Made by a program: the position numbers and the translations under genes
Shown here: positions 43,379-52,692 of the stretch, in pieces
Numbering within the stretch: position 1 is the first letter of the stretch
How the letters are laid out: each line of letters starts with the position of its first letter
Notes under the pieces: generated by a model
What the model was told of the DNA's origin: nothing
The model's database searches: none
The model's input: only the letters and a program-made list of their open reading frames with translations
NCBI RefSeq assembly: GCF_030499535.1
Contig: NZ_JASTLB010000001.1
Location: forward strand, 7,035,321 to 7,099,320
Length of the DNA stretch: 64,000 nucleotides
Origin: Streptomyces sp. TG1A-8
Lineage (GTDB): Bacteria > Actinomycetota > Actinomycetes > Streptomycetales > Streptomycetaceae
Reading direction: 5' to 3'

Positions 43379-46300
43379 CCACACCCGCACCCACATCACC
43401 AGCAAGCTCACCCCGTTCGACCGGGTGCACACGGTGAAGACGACCTACGACGACTACGGCATGGCCGACACCGTCGAGGACGAAGGCGACGACTCGATCG
43501 CGGGCGACGAAAAGTGCACCCGCACCTGGTACGCACGCAACGACGACATGGGCATCAACGCCCTCGTCTCCCGCACCCGCACCGTCGCCGCCGGCTGCGC
43601 GACCACGGACGCGGCACTCGACCTCCCAGCCGACTCCACGCGCCCCGGCGACGTCATCTCCGACACCGCCGCCGTCTACGACAGCACGACGGCCACCGCC
43701 TGGACCGCATCACAAAAACCGGTCAAGGGAGACGCCAACTGGACCGGGCGCGCAAAGGGATACGGCACTGACGACGCCCCGGCATGGCAGAAGACGTCCA
43801 CGACGACGTACGACACCCTCGGGCGTCCGCTGGTCGTCAAGAACACCGATGACCTGGCGGTCTCCACCACCACCTACGTCCCACCGGCCTCGGGCCCTGT
43901 GACGTCGACGGCGGTCGCCGACGCCAAGACGTACAAGACCACCACGACAGTGGACTTCGCGACCGGTGCCACACTGAAGATCACCGACCCCAACAACAAG
44001 GTGAGCGAAAGCGAGTACGACAGCCTCGGCCGCATCACCAAGGTCTGGCTGCCCAACCGCTCCAAAGTCCTGGGCAAGACCCCCAACTACGTTTACGACT
44101 ACCACGTCACCAGCGCCGACATGTCCTGGGTGGCGACCGGAACTCTCAAGAACGACGGCTCGGGCTACAACACCAGCTACGAGTTCTACGACTCCCTGCT
44201 GCGCTCGCGCCAGGTCCAGGCACCCACCCCGCAGGGCGGCCGGATCATCTCTCTGACGCTCTACGACTCACGCGGCCTCGCGGTCAGCCAGCAGACCGAC
44301 ATCTGGGACAGCACCTCCCTGCCCAGCACCCAGGCCGCAGAGGTATCCGGCGGCCAGGCGCCCATCCAGACGGACACGACGTACGACGGCGCCGCCCGCC
44401 CCAAGACGGCGGTGACCAAGGTCCACGGGGTTACCCGCTGGACCACCGACACCACCTACACCGGCGATACCGTCGCCACCACCGCCCCGACCGGCGGCCA
44501 GGCCACCGCCGTCGTCACCAACGCACTGGGCCAGACGACACAGCGCCGCGAGTACGCCGGCCCCACACCGACCGGCACGGACTACACCGCCACCGACTAC
44601 ACCTACACCCCCGCAGGCCAGCCGAAGACCGTCACCGGCCCCGACCAAACCAAGTGGACGTACACGTACGACCTTTTCGGCCGGCAGACCGCGACGACCG
44701 ACCCGGACAAGGGCAAGTCGAGTACCGAGTACAACAACCTCGACCAGGTCGCCAGCACCACACCGAACGACGACGCTTCCAAAAAGCTGCTGTTCGAGTA
44801 CGACGATCTGGGCCGCAGGACGGGCATGTGGCAGAGCGACAAGAGCGACGCCAACAAGCTCGCCGCCTGGGGATTCAACTCCGTGGCCAAGGGCCAGCAG
44901 GATATCGCCACCCGCTACGACGGCGGCGTGAGCGGCAAGGCCTACACCGAGAAGGTCACCGCCTTCGACTCGATGTACAACGCGACCGGCAACCAGCTGC
45001 TCCTGCCCGACACCGAGCCGCTGGTCACCGGCGGCTACGTGCCGAAGACGCTGTCGTTCACCACGGGCTACAACCTGGACGGCACCGTCAGCCAGTACTC
45101 GGCCCCAGCCGCGGGCGGCCTGGCGGCCGAGACGGTCTCCTACACCTCCGGTGCCCTGGGCCAGCAGCTCACCGCCAAGGGCACCACCGGCTACCTGCAG
45201 GGTGCCGCCTTCTCCCCGCAGGGTGACCTGCGCCAGCTCACCTTGGGCATGGACGGCTCGTCCTCGGCGAAGAAGGCCTACCTCAACTGGAACGAGGAGG
45301 GCACCCGCCGCCTGACCCGCTCCTATGTCACCGACGACGTCCACGGCTACATGCCACAGGAACTGAAGTTCACGCAGGACGACGCCGGCAACGTCACCTC
45401 GATCTTCGACGCCACCACCCAAGGCGGCACGGCCAAGGCCGACTACCAGTGCTTCACCTACGACGGCAACCGCCGCATGACCGAAGCCTGGACCCCGAAA
45501 ACCGCCGACTGCGCCACCACCGGCCGCACGACCGCCAACCTCGACGGCGCGGCCCCCTACTGGACGTCCTACACCTACACCGGCGCCGGCCAGCGCAAGA
45601 CGGAAACCCAGCACACCACCACCGGCGACAGCTCCACGACGTACACCTACGACGACACCACCAAGGACAGCAAGCCGCACACGCTGGACAAGACGACGGG
45701 CGCCCGCGCGGCCGCCTACTCCTACGACACCAGCGGCAACACCACCTCCCGCCCCGGCTCCACGGCTCAGCAGACGCTCGCCTGGAACACCGAGGGCGAC
45801 CTGTCCAAGCTCACCGAGGGCACCAAGGAGACAAGCTACCTCTACGACGCCGACGGCGAGCTGCTCATCCGCCGCGCCAAAGCAGACGGCGAGACTATCC
45901 TCTACCTCGGCGCCGGCACAGAACTGCACCTCACGACCAAGGGCACCACCAAGACCGCCTCTGGCATCCGCTACTACACCGCCAACGGTCAGACCATCGC
46001 GGTCCGTACCGCAACGTCCGGAGTCACCGGAACCAAGCTGAGCTTCCTGGCCAGTGACCACCACGGCACCTCCAGCACCGCCCTCGACGCGACGTCGTAC
46101 GCGATCACCAAGCGCTACACCACACCCTTCGGCGCACCCCGAGGCGCCAAACCAGCCTTCTGGCCCGACGACAAGGCATTCCTCGGCAAGCCCGCCGACG
46201 ACGCAACCGGCCTCACCCACGTGGGCGCCCGCGAATACGACCCCACCACCGGCCAATTCGTCAGCGTCGACCCGGTCCTGTCGACCGACCAGCACCAGTC

Positions 46301-47255
46301 CCTCAACGGCTACAGCTACGCCAACAACACACCCGTCACCATGTCCGACCCATCTGGCATGTGCATGGCCGATGCATGCGGCGTCGGCGTGCCCAAGGGC
46401 CGCGTGGTCTTCGACGACGACAAGCCCGGCGAAATCATCACGGACGGCCCGATCGACCCAGGCAACAATAGTGCCGGAAGCTGCCACCACGGAAGCTGCG
46501 GCAAGGTTCACTACAACAGCACGGGTACCGCGCACACCAGCAGCAGCGGCAACACCTCAAGCGGTGGTGCCGGGGGCTCTTTCACGGGCTGGCTGTCAGG
46601 TGCCAAGGACACGTTCGTCAATTACGGCAGTGCGGTCGTCTCCCAGCCCGACATCTGGATAGGCAGCGCCGAAACCGTCGGCAGCATGATGCTGATGGGC
46701 CTCGGCGGAGACGCCACCATCACCGGCGCCGGCATCTGCCTCACCGGAGTCGGCTGCCTCGCCGGCGCCCCTATCGCCGCGGGCGGCGTCGCCATGATCG
46801 GCGCCGGAGCATACGGTGTAGGGGACGGCATCGGGCGGATCAACGATGGTTTAGGGAAAGCGCTCCGTGAAGCGGACGCGGAAAAAGGCACCTCAACCAA
46901 TAATGGTATGGGTTCGCTGGTGAAGGTCAATAAACCAGATCCGTCGGCCGATGCCCTGGCGGAACGTCTGAATGGTGAATCTCGGGTCAAGTTTGCAAAT
47001 GACCCCGAGGGGCGTGAGTTCGATGCCGTCAGTGATACGTATGTCGCACAGGCTAAGCCTGCCAACTTTCAATTGGGTAAGGCCTTTCGGCGACAGGATC
47101 AGGCAACATTCAAGATGGCTGGCACCACCGGTCGCGTTCCCTATTTCCAGTTCGATGGTTCCCCGGGGCCAGGTATAGTGGACGCCATCAAGCGTTATTC
47201 GCAAAGGTATCGCATGCCGGCAGTGATCGATACGCAACCGATCGTTCTGCCTTAA
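43377..47255 (+). CDS. Rhs/YD-repeat polymorphic toxin, 5'-truncated
   Basis: About 1,290 readable residues. Most is YD-repeat shell (recurring YDxxGR / TxYTYDxxG units), ending in the RHS core with FLGKPADDATGLTHVGAREY, DPTTGQFVSVDPV and NGYSYANNTPVTMSDPSG. Then comes a Gly/Ser linker, a hydrophobic GAGICLTGVGCLAGAPIAAG segment and a C-terminal tip of about 110 residues with FANDPEGREFDAVSD, YVAQAKPANFQLGKAFRRQD and VPYFQFDGSPGPG. The tip resembles a restriction-endonuclease-fold toxin, with FDAVSD and QAK as likely PD-(D/E)xK residues. The N-terminal delivery part is missing because IS6 copy D abuts in place of the 5' end. The tip is less GC-rich than the shell, a usual sign of tip exchange. 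Confidence 0.8.
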   Translation, partial: THTRTHITSKLTPFDRVHTVKTTYDDYGMADTVEDEGDDSIAGDEKCTRTWYARNDDMGINALVSRTRTVAAGCATTDAALDLPADSTRPGDVISDTAAVYDSTTATAWTASQKPVKGDANWTGRAKGYGTDDAPAWQKTSTTTYDTLGRPLVVKNTDDLAVSTTTYVPPASGPVTSTAVADAKTYKTTTTVDFATGATLKITDPNNKVSESEYDSLGRITKVWLPNRSKVLGKTPNYVYDYHVTSADMSWVATGTLKNDGSGYNTSYEFYDSLLRSRQVQAPTPQGGRIISLTLYDSRGLAVSQQTDIWDSTSLPSTQAAEVSGGQAPIQTDTTYDGAARPKTAVTKVHGVTRWTTDTTYTGDTVATTAPTGGQATAVVTNALGQTTQRREYAGPTPTGTDYTATDYTYTPAGQPKTVTGPDQTKWTYTYDLFGRQTATTDPDKGKSSTEYNNLDQVASTTPNDDASKKLLFEYDDLGRRTGMWQSDKSDANKLAAWGFNSVAKGQQDIATRYDGGVSGKAYTEKVTAFDSMYNATGNQLLLPDTEPLVTGGYVPKTLSFTTGYNLDGTVSQYSAPAAGGLAAETVSYTSGALGQQLTAKGTTGYLQGAAFSPQGDLRQLTLGMDGSSSAKKAYLNWNEEGTRRLTRSYVTDDVHGYMPQELKFTQDDAGNVTSIFDATTQGGTAKADYQCFTYDGNRRMTEAWTPKTADCATTGRTTANLDGAAPYWTSYTYTGAGQRKTETQHTTTGDSSTTYTYDDTTKDSKPHTLDKTTGARAAAYSYDTSGNTTSRPGSTAQQTLAWNTEGDLSKLTEGTKETSYLYDADGELLIRRAKADGETILYLGAGTELHLTTKGTTKTASGIRYYTANGQTIAVRTATSGVTGTKLSFLASDHHGTSSTALDATSYAITKRYTTPFGAPRGAKPAFWPDDKAFLGKPADDATGLTHVGAREYDPTTGQFVSVDPVLSTDQHQSLNGYSYANNTPVTMSDPSGMCMADACGVGVPKGRVVFDDDKPGEIITDGPIDPGNNSAGSCHHGSCGKVHYNSTGTAHTSSSGNTSSGGAGGSFTGWLSGAKDTFVNYGSAVVSQPDIWIGSAETVGSMMLMGLGGDATITGAGICLTGVGCLAGAPIAAGGVAMIGAGAYGVGDGIGRINDGLGKALREADAEKGTSTNNGMGSLVKVNKPDPSADALAERLNGESRVKFANDPEGREFDAVSDTYVAQAKPANFQLGKAFRRQDQATFKMAGTTGRVPYFQFDGSPGPGIVDAIKRYSQRYRMPAVIDTQPIVLP

Positions 47256-47287
47256 CCGTTCGCACGCGCGGACGTCACTGCTATGAT

Positions 47288-47326
47288 CGACAGGCCAGGC
47301 ATCGTGTAATGATGCCTGGCCTGTCG
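47288..47326 (+). terminator. Strong hairpin between toxin and immunity genes
   Basis: A perfect 16-bp stem (left arm 47288-47303, right arm 47311-47326) with a 7-nt loop, built on GGCCAGGCATC / GATGCCTGGCC. No T-run follows, as is common in Streptomyces terminators. It lies 33 bp after the toxin stop and 29 bp before the immunity start. Confidence 0.7.
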
Positions 47327-47354
47327 CAATAATGGCTAATGATTGGGTGATTCA

Positions 47355-47720
47355 ATGGCTGTGTATGTGTCAATCAGGGGTTGGTTGGAGTGTGATCGAG
47401 AACAGCTGACCCAAATTAAGGGCATTATATCAAAAAATGCTGAAGGCCATTATTCTGGCGGCTGGGCCTTCCCGGGGCAACCGTTCAATTGGACCTCGTA
47501 TGTGTTTTACGGTGGCGACATTCAAGAGGGTGATACGTCCTGGCTGCATGGTCAATTGGAAGAGATTTCCAGGATTTCTTCAAGTGACAGTTCAATGGGC
47601 GTGCAGGGGTTGTTCATTGCAACGTCCGAGGTTGATGGTGCAGTCGAGTGGCAAATCCGTGACGGTGGCATTCACGTTCTACCCATCCCTGGTGAACTTC
47701 AGTATCTAGGTCCTGAATAA
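47355..47720 (+). CDS. Probable immunity protein for the Rhs toxin tip
   Basis: A 121-aa acidic, Trp/Gly-rich soluble protein (SIRGWLECDREQL, GGWAFPGQPFNWTSYVFYGG, EVDGAVEWQIRDG). I do not recognise a named family with certainty. It is called immunity from its position directly after a toxin tip, small size, negative charge and the same lower GC content as the tip. Start ATG 47355 is preceded by a weak GGGTGA; a TTG at 47343 is also in frame. It should bind and block the nuclease tip in the cytoplasm. Confidence 0.65.
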   Translation: MAVYVSIRGWLECDREQLTQIKGIISKNAEGHYSGGWAFPGQPFNWTSYVFYGGDIQEGDTSWLHGQLEEISRISSSDSSMGVQGLFIATSEVDGAVEWQIRDGGIHVLPIPGELQYLGPE

Positions 47721-47731
47721 TCCAATCAAAA

Positions 47732-49023
47732 TTAGTACTGCAACGACACTTCGTGATTTCCTCTGCGTTTGTGGTGGCTGATGCGGGCTCGTGCTTGGCT
47801 TCTTCTTCGCCATAGTGACCATGCGAGTACGTGTCGGATGTGGTGGCGGAGGGGAGAGGAGATGCGGGTGAAGAGCCGCCGGGCTTCGTTCGTGGTCAGG
47901 GGTATGAGGGGTTGATCACTGCCGGTGTCCGGGTCCCCTTTTTTGCCTCTGCCCGCAGGATGGCGAGGAAGGCGAGGGCGGCCATGGACAAGGTTATGTG
48001 CCGGTACCAGGCGGTGTAGCCGCGGACTTGATAGTGATCGAGTCCGGTTTCGTTCTTCGCGGTCTGGAAGCATTCCTCGACCATCCACCGGGACCCTGCG
48101 ATCCGCGCGAGTTCCTCCAACAGGGTCCCGGCCGGGCAGAAGCAGATGTGGTAGGCGAGGTCCGTGGGATCGGTGAGGCTGCGCCGTGCCAGTACCCAGT
48201 GGTCCCAGCCTTCCCGCCGCCAGGGCCGGATCGGGGCCGCCGCCCAGTCGTACTCGCGCGGCCCGTGAGCACCGTCACCGCAGCTCAGACGCGCCCAAGC
48301 GTCGCCGGGGAGTTCGCTGACCAGCTGGTGTGCGCGGGCCTGGCCGAAGAATTCCATGGTCATGACCATCTGGGATTTCGGGACGGCCAGAACATGGGGG
48401 ATGTCATGTTCTTCCAGCCACATCCGGATCCGGCTCCTCTGGCCGTAGACCTCGTCGGCGGTCACCCACCCGAAAGGGATCCCCGACTCCACAGCACGCT
48501 GGAGCATCCGCAGGCCCAGGTCCGGCTGGGTGGCGAACTCGACATCGTCACCGATGCCTGCGGCCCGGCACCGCTCGCGGTCCGGTATCCAGCCCTTCGG
48601 GAGATACAGCTCGCGGTCGATCAGGGCCCGCCCCCGGTCGGATCCGTAAGCCAGGAAAACTCCGATCTGGGAATTCTCGATCCGGCCGGCCGTCCCCGAG
48701 TACTGCCGGGCCACCCCCGCCGACTTGATGCCCTTCTTCAAAAAGCCCGTCTCATCGAGGATCAAAATTCCCCGGTCGGGACCTGCGATGTGCTCCACGA
48801 CCGCGTCGCGGACGTCGTCCCGCAGAGCATCGGCATCCCACAGGTAGTAGTTCAGCAGCCGCTGCATCCCCTGAGGACCGTCATCGCCGGCGGCTTCGGC
48901 CAGGGTCCAGCCGTTCTTCCGTTCCGCCTCGCTGAGCAGTCCCCGCAGATAGGACACCATGCACCGTCTCGGCTCCACCCGCCCGAAGCGTCCCGCGAAC
49001 CGCGCCACGAAGTCACCGAACAC
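47732..49023 (-). CDS. IS701-family transposase, near intact, with -1 frame C-terminal tail
   Basis: Zero frame (49023 to 47896) encodes 375 aa with the DDE residues visible: ILILDETGFLKKG, VTADEVYGQRSR and WMVEECFQTAKNETGLDHYQ. It ends RAEAKKGTRTPAVINPSYP. From the heptamer at 47938-47944 the -1 frame continues GDPDTGSDQPLIPLT...WSLWRRRSQARARISHHKRRG to 47732, the basic tail that also ends the fragment at 27660-28114. TAGTACTGCAA (47733-47743) matches, inverted, the end of that fragment (28121-28131) and is probably the terminal repeat. The other end abuts an IS630 piece. Confidence 0.8.
47938..47944 (-). promoter_or_regulatory. Slippery heptamer A_AAA_AAG (candidate -1 frameshift site)
   Basis: On the coding strand the zero-frame codons are GCA AAA AAG, giving the classic bacterial heptamer A_AAA_AAG in the correct phase. 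A -1 slip links AEAKK to GDPDTGSDQPLIPL. Confidence 0.65.
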
Positions 49024-49047
49024 ACCTGACCAACCGTCAGCTATTGA

Positions 49048-49402
49048 TCAGAAACTTATGGGGTTCTCGTCCAGGACGTAGCGGACGTGCGGGCCGCCGA
49101 AGTAGTCGCGGACGATGTGCGGCTGACGCTGGCGTCGGCGGAAGAAGTGGCGGGTCTCGGCGGTGAGTTCGGCCTGATCACGGGCTCGGTGCTGCCGGGG
49201 CAGGCTGTGCTTGAGGTCGGCGTTGACCAGTTCGTCGGGGTTCAGCTCGGGTGAGTACGGCGGCGGGAAGTGCAGTTCGACGTCGTCGGGGTGGGCGGCG
49301 AGCCAGTCGCGGACTTTCTTGGAGCGGTGGGCGCGGTGCCCGTCGGCCACGAGGTGGACCTTGTGGTCGAAGTGGCCGGCGAGCCGGTCCAGGAAGCGGC
49401 AC
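49048..49402 (-). pseudogene. IS630-family transposase C-terminal fragment
   Basis: Reads HLVADGHRAHRSKKVRDWLA, LHFPPPYSPELNPDELVNAD and a basic tail, the last two acidic residues of the IS630 (DDE_3) catalytic set. The N-terminal part is cut off at 49403 by the IS5 element. Confidence 0.8.
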
Positions 49403-50342
49403 GGCCTGTTGCGAAAGTGCTGGTCACAGCCATTCGTTGATGGCCGCGACCAGCACGGTCGCTTCGTAGCGGACGGCGAGTTTGTCGTACCTGGTGGCGA
49501 CGGCCCGGTGGCGCTTGAGGCGGTTGATCCCGCACTCGACCGCATGCCGCTGCTTGTAGTCGTCCCTGTCGAACTTCGGCGGCCGCCCGCCGCGCGAGCC
49601 GCGCTTCTGCCGGTTACGGACGCGGTCCGCCGGGATGGGGATCGTGGCCTTGATCCCGCGTCTGCGCAGGTAGGAGCGGTTGACGCGGGAGTCGTACGCC
49701 TTGTCGGCTCGTACCCGGTCCGGCCGCTTGCGTGGCCTGCCGGGTCCGATCCGGGGCACGCGGATCGCCTCGAGGACGGGCCCGAACTGCGGCGAGTCGC
49801 CCCGCTGCCCGGCCGTGACCACGACGGACAAGGGCTTTTGGCCCTGCTCGACCGCGAGGTGGATTTTGCTGGTCAGGCCGCCCCGGGAGCGTCCGAGGCC
49901 GTGGTCGGCCGGCTCGGCGAAGACACCGCCGGGCGGCTCCTTCTGGAGGTCCCCCTTTTCGCCGCCCCTGCGGCGTGCTGATGGGCCCGGCAGACGGTGG
50001 AGTCGACGTTCACGTCCCAGGTGATCAGGCCCTTCGCATCGGCCTCGGCCTGGAGCCGGGTGAGGATGCCAGCCCAGGTGCCGTCCCGCTGCCAGCGCCG
50101 GAACAGGTCATAGACCCGGTCCCATGGGCCATAGCGCTCGGGCACGTCACGCCACGGGGCGCCGGTCCGGGTCCGCCACCGTATGCCGTCTATCAGCTGC
50201 CGCCGCGTCCACACCTGCGGCCGGCCCGGCTTGATGCCCCGCGGCAGCAGTGGCTCAAGCCGGGCCCACTGGCCGTTCGTCAGATCCCCACGTCCCACAG
50301 GACATGATCATGAACGAACAAGATCCACTTTCGCAACAGACC
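49403..50342 (-). mobile_element. IS5-family (IS427-like) element, about 940 bp
   Basis: Terminal repeats GGCCTGTTGCGAAAGTG (left, about 49403-49419) and CACTTTCGCAACAGACC (50326-50342) match inverted at 16 of 17 positions. It carries one two-frame transposase. No matching target duplication was seen, and it separates the IS630 fragment from a non-coding stretch. Confidence 0.8.
49424..50298 (-). CDS. IS5-family transposase in two overlapping frames
   Basis: The first frame (50298 to 49873, 141 aa) has [40 protein letters not shown] and the first catalytic Asp in [20 protein letters not shown]. The second frame picks up at about 49960 with [11 protein letters not shown], through [25 protein letters not shown] and [20 protein letters not shown] to 49424. 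The switch is -1 near an AAAAGGGGG run. IS427-group IS5 elements commonly have this two-frame layout, so this copy may be functional. Confidence 0.75.
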
Positions 50343-51147
50343 CTAGTGGCAGGCTCTTCCATGCGAAGTGCTTCAGGTCGGACATGAACTTGGTGAACAC
50401 GTCTGCAGTCGATCAGGTATGCAAACCGGTACAACCTTGTGCAGTTGCTGGATAGATATGTCCCACCAAGGGGTACACCGTTTGCTCAACGCAACGGCCA
50501 GCGTAACCGATCGATTCCCGAAGGAAATTGAACAGACCGCGCCACGGCCCGTTCGCTCCGTCAAAATCAAGACAACCTGATCAAGACGCTCTACGGGTAG
50601 GCAAACTCCGCTTTCCTGGCACACTGCTGCAAGGGCTTACTGCGCGGTGCGGAATGAAGATTCCGCTTGACCGCGGCGTGCGGGACCGATCCGGCCAGGC
50701 GCATTCTCGGCGCTGTCTGACCCGTGACTAGTGCAACTACAGTGACCGGAGTGACACGGCGGAACATCCTGCCTCGGTGCACGCATAGAGGTCACGGACC
50801 GAAGACCGTCTCACGCTCGGCGCTCATCTGGGGGGATCGTGTTTCCGAGAAGCACTGCAAGGCTGTCAAACAGCCACGCCCTTACACAGGCACCTGCACT
50901 GCGATTTCTTCGAGGCAGCACTGGGTTCGCGACCGGTTGCGGTTCCACGGCATGGTGATCGTGCGTCTCACCCAATGCGTTGAAATCCCCTGACCTATCG
51001 TCCTCTGCTCAGCACCGGGATATCGACTGCCCGGTCGCAGTCCCTCATCGCCAGCTCCTGGAGAGCAGTCGGGCAACGGCCCTCTCCTTCCCATCCGGCC
51101 AGCTCACGCTGTCTGATCAAATCGACTACTTCCCAGGGAGATCACAC
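50343..51147. other. Non-coding or decayed stretch, lower GC
   Basis: About 800 bp without a supported gene. Short frames on both strands lack family features. Next to the IS end the minus strand reads VFTKFMSDLKHFAWKSLP, which might be a scrap of a broken gene. The last part holds the promoter region of the secreted I36-like gene. Confidence 0.5.
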
Positions 51148-51852
51148 GTGCGCATTCGCCATCTCGTTATTGCCGTTGCCATCGTGCTCGCGGCCACCAC
51201 GGCCCCCGCCGTTGCGGCAGACACAGAGGAGACACCCGCTGTGATCACGGATGTCCTCTCACCTGAGGAGGAGGCCGCAGTGCATGCCGCGGCCGATCCG
51301 GATCTCAAGGTGGACATGTACTACAACGGCGAGAAGATCGATCCGGCCGGCGACTGGGGGGGCGCCCAGATCTGCGCCGAGGTCGACGAGGACGGCACCA
51401 TGGAGTGCTTCGACGACAACACCGAGGCCAACAGCCGTCTGGCCAGCGTCGCCCCCACCAAGGAGGCTCGACAGGGAGCAGCCGCTGCCCTCAAGGGGCA
51501 GGCGAGACAGGCCACGGACAGTGCCTCCGTGCTCGCCTATGACGACTGCCGCACTGGGTGGGTCTGTCTGTGGCAAGACTCCAACTACAAGGGACGCCGC
51601 CTGCAGTGGCCCACCTACGACACATCCAAGACCCGCCACCTCGACATATACTCGCCCTCCTTCCGGGACAAGGCGTCCAGCGCGGCCGTCATGCGCTCCC
51701 AGCGCGGTGTCACCCTGTACGACTTCCGCTCCGGTCTGCCGGACCCGCGCCTGATCCTCGCTTCCGGCTACACCCTGTGGTCCAACTTCAGTAACTACGA
51801 CTACACCTACGGCGGCAGCTGGAACGACAAAGCCGACGCCATCCTGTTCTGA
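51148..51852 (+). CDS. Secreted peptidase-inhibitor-I36 / crystallin-like protein
   Basis: A 234-aa exported protein. Residues 1-24 are a signal peptide (MRIRHLVIAVAIVLAATTAP, then AVAA). The C-terminal third has GWVCLWQDSNYKGRRLQWPT, FRDKASSAAV and YDFRSG, the beta-gamma-crystallin-like repeat used by Streptomyces I36 metallopeptidase inhibitors. Start GTG 51148 has GGGAG about 8 nt upstream. It probably acts outside the cell on a protease or binds calcium; which is not shown. A clear terminator follows. Confidence 0.75.
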   Translation: MRIRHLVIAVAIVLAATTAPAVAADTEETPAVITDVLSPEEEAAVHAAADPDLKVDMYYNGEKIDPAGDWGGAQICAEVDEDGTMECFDDNTEANSRLASVAPTKEARQGAAAALKGQARQATDSASVLAYDDCRTGWVCLWQDSNYKGRRLQWPTYDTSKTRHLDIYSPSFRDKASSAAVMRSQRGVTLYDFRSGLPDPRLILASGYTLWSNFSNYDYTYGGSWNDKADAILF

Positions 51853-51867
51853 CACACTGAGTCCTGC

Positions 51868-51900
51868 GCCCTTCCGGGCTTCGGCATCGGAAGGGCTCTT
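51868..51900 (+). terminator. Terminator after the I36-like gene
   Basis: Stem GCCCTTCCG / CGGAAGGGC (51868-51876, 51888-51896) with an 11-nt loop, followed by TCTT. Confidence 0.7.
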
Positions 51901-51924
51901 CTCGTCCCCCACGCTGGAGAGACC

Positions 51925-52353
51925 ATGCGCGCAATGATCATCCCGCTGTTGGGCATCGCAGCTACGGCCGCGCTACTCACCGGATGCAATCTTCAAGACG
52001 ACTCCGTCGAGCCTGGCCCCACCGGCGTGGCCACGAAACTCCCCCAGGACAGTGATCGAGCCAAGTCCTCCAAGCAGGCGCAGGAGTTCCGGTCGTGGGT
52101 GGATAAGCACGGCAACGCGAGTCAGCAGAAGGCAGCCTCACGAGTCCAGAGAATCATCGGTGACTCGGACGACAAATCCGGAACAGTCTTCATCTCCACC
52201 GACATCAACGGCGGCCCAAACCCAGTCACGGATCCCACGTCCACGGCGGAGGCCATCGTGAAGACGTTCACCGCTTACACAAAACCGCAGAGAACCCGCG
52301 TCAGCGTCTACGACGTCTTCGGTCAGGTGCTTGCCGACAACGCAGGGACCTGA
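51925..52353 (+). CDS. Small lipoprotein of unknown function
   Basis: A 142-aa protein with a lipoprotein signal ending in the lipobox LLTGC (about residues 17-21). The mature part is hydrophilic: SSKQAQEFRSWVDKHGN and TVFISTDINGG are its clearest blocks. I do not recognise the family. Start ATG 51925 has GGAGAG upstream. It lies between two other exported-protein genes and may be expressed on its own, since a terminator precedes it. Confidence 0.7.
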   Translation: MRAMIIPLLGIAATAALLTGCNLQDDSVEPGPTGVATKLPQDSDRAKSSKQAQEFRSWVDKHGNASQQKAASRVQRIIGDSDDKSGTVFISTDINGGPNPVTDPTSTAEAIVKTFTAYTKPQRTRVSVYDVFGQVLADNAGT

Positions 52354-52692
52354 GCTCGGCATCGTGTGCCGGGACCGCACCGTTCAGGGATGCGCCAACC
52401 TACGGTGACCCAGACACCGGCGTACAAGCCAGAGACCGATAGCGCACATCCAAATCCCGCCACTGCAAAGTTCCGGCCGGGCTGAGGTCATGTCCGCCAC
52501 GGAAGCCGGCACAACGATTACTCGCCCGCTTGTGGCAGGCACCCTCTGCCCACAAGCGTTCTGCTGCACCCGATTCCCAGATCGGTACGTCACCACCTAA
52601 TCGTCCATCAAGTATGTGGCGTGAACATGGTCGCCTGCACCCCCTGGCCAGATAGCGTGCACAGTCCAGTTGTCGAGCCGGAAGAGGCCAGA
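52354..52692. other. Spacer with no supported gene
   Basis: I see no convincing frame. It probably contains the promoter of the HNH gene. Confidence 0.5.

Noticed and set aside
44268..46535. 755-aa open frame antisense to the Rhs gene
   Set aside because: Gly/Val-rich composition with no domain, exactly opposite the YD repeats; an antisense artefact of GC-rich repeats.
43425..47255. YD repeats as a tandem DNA repeat array
   Set aside because: The repetition is at protein level and degenerate; no DNA unit repeats exactly.
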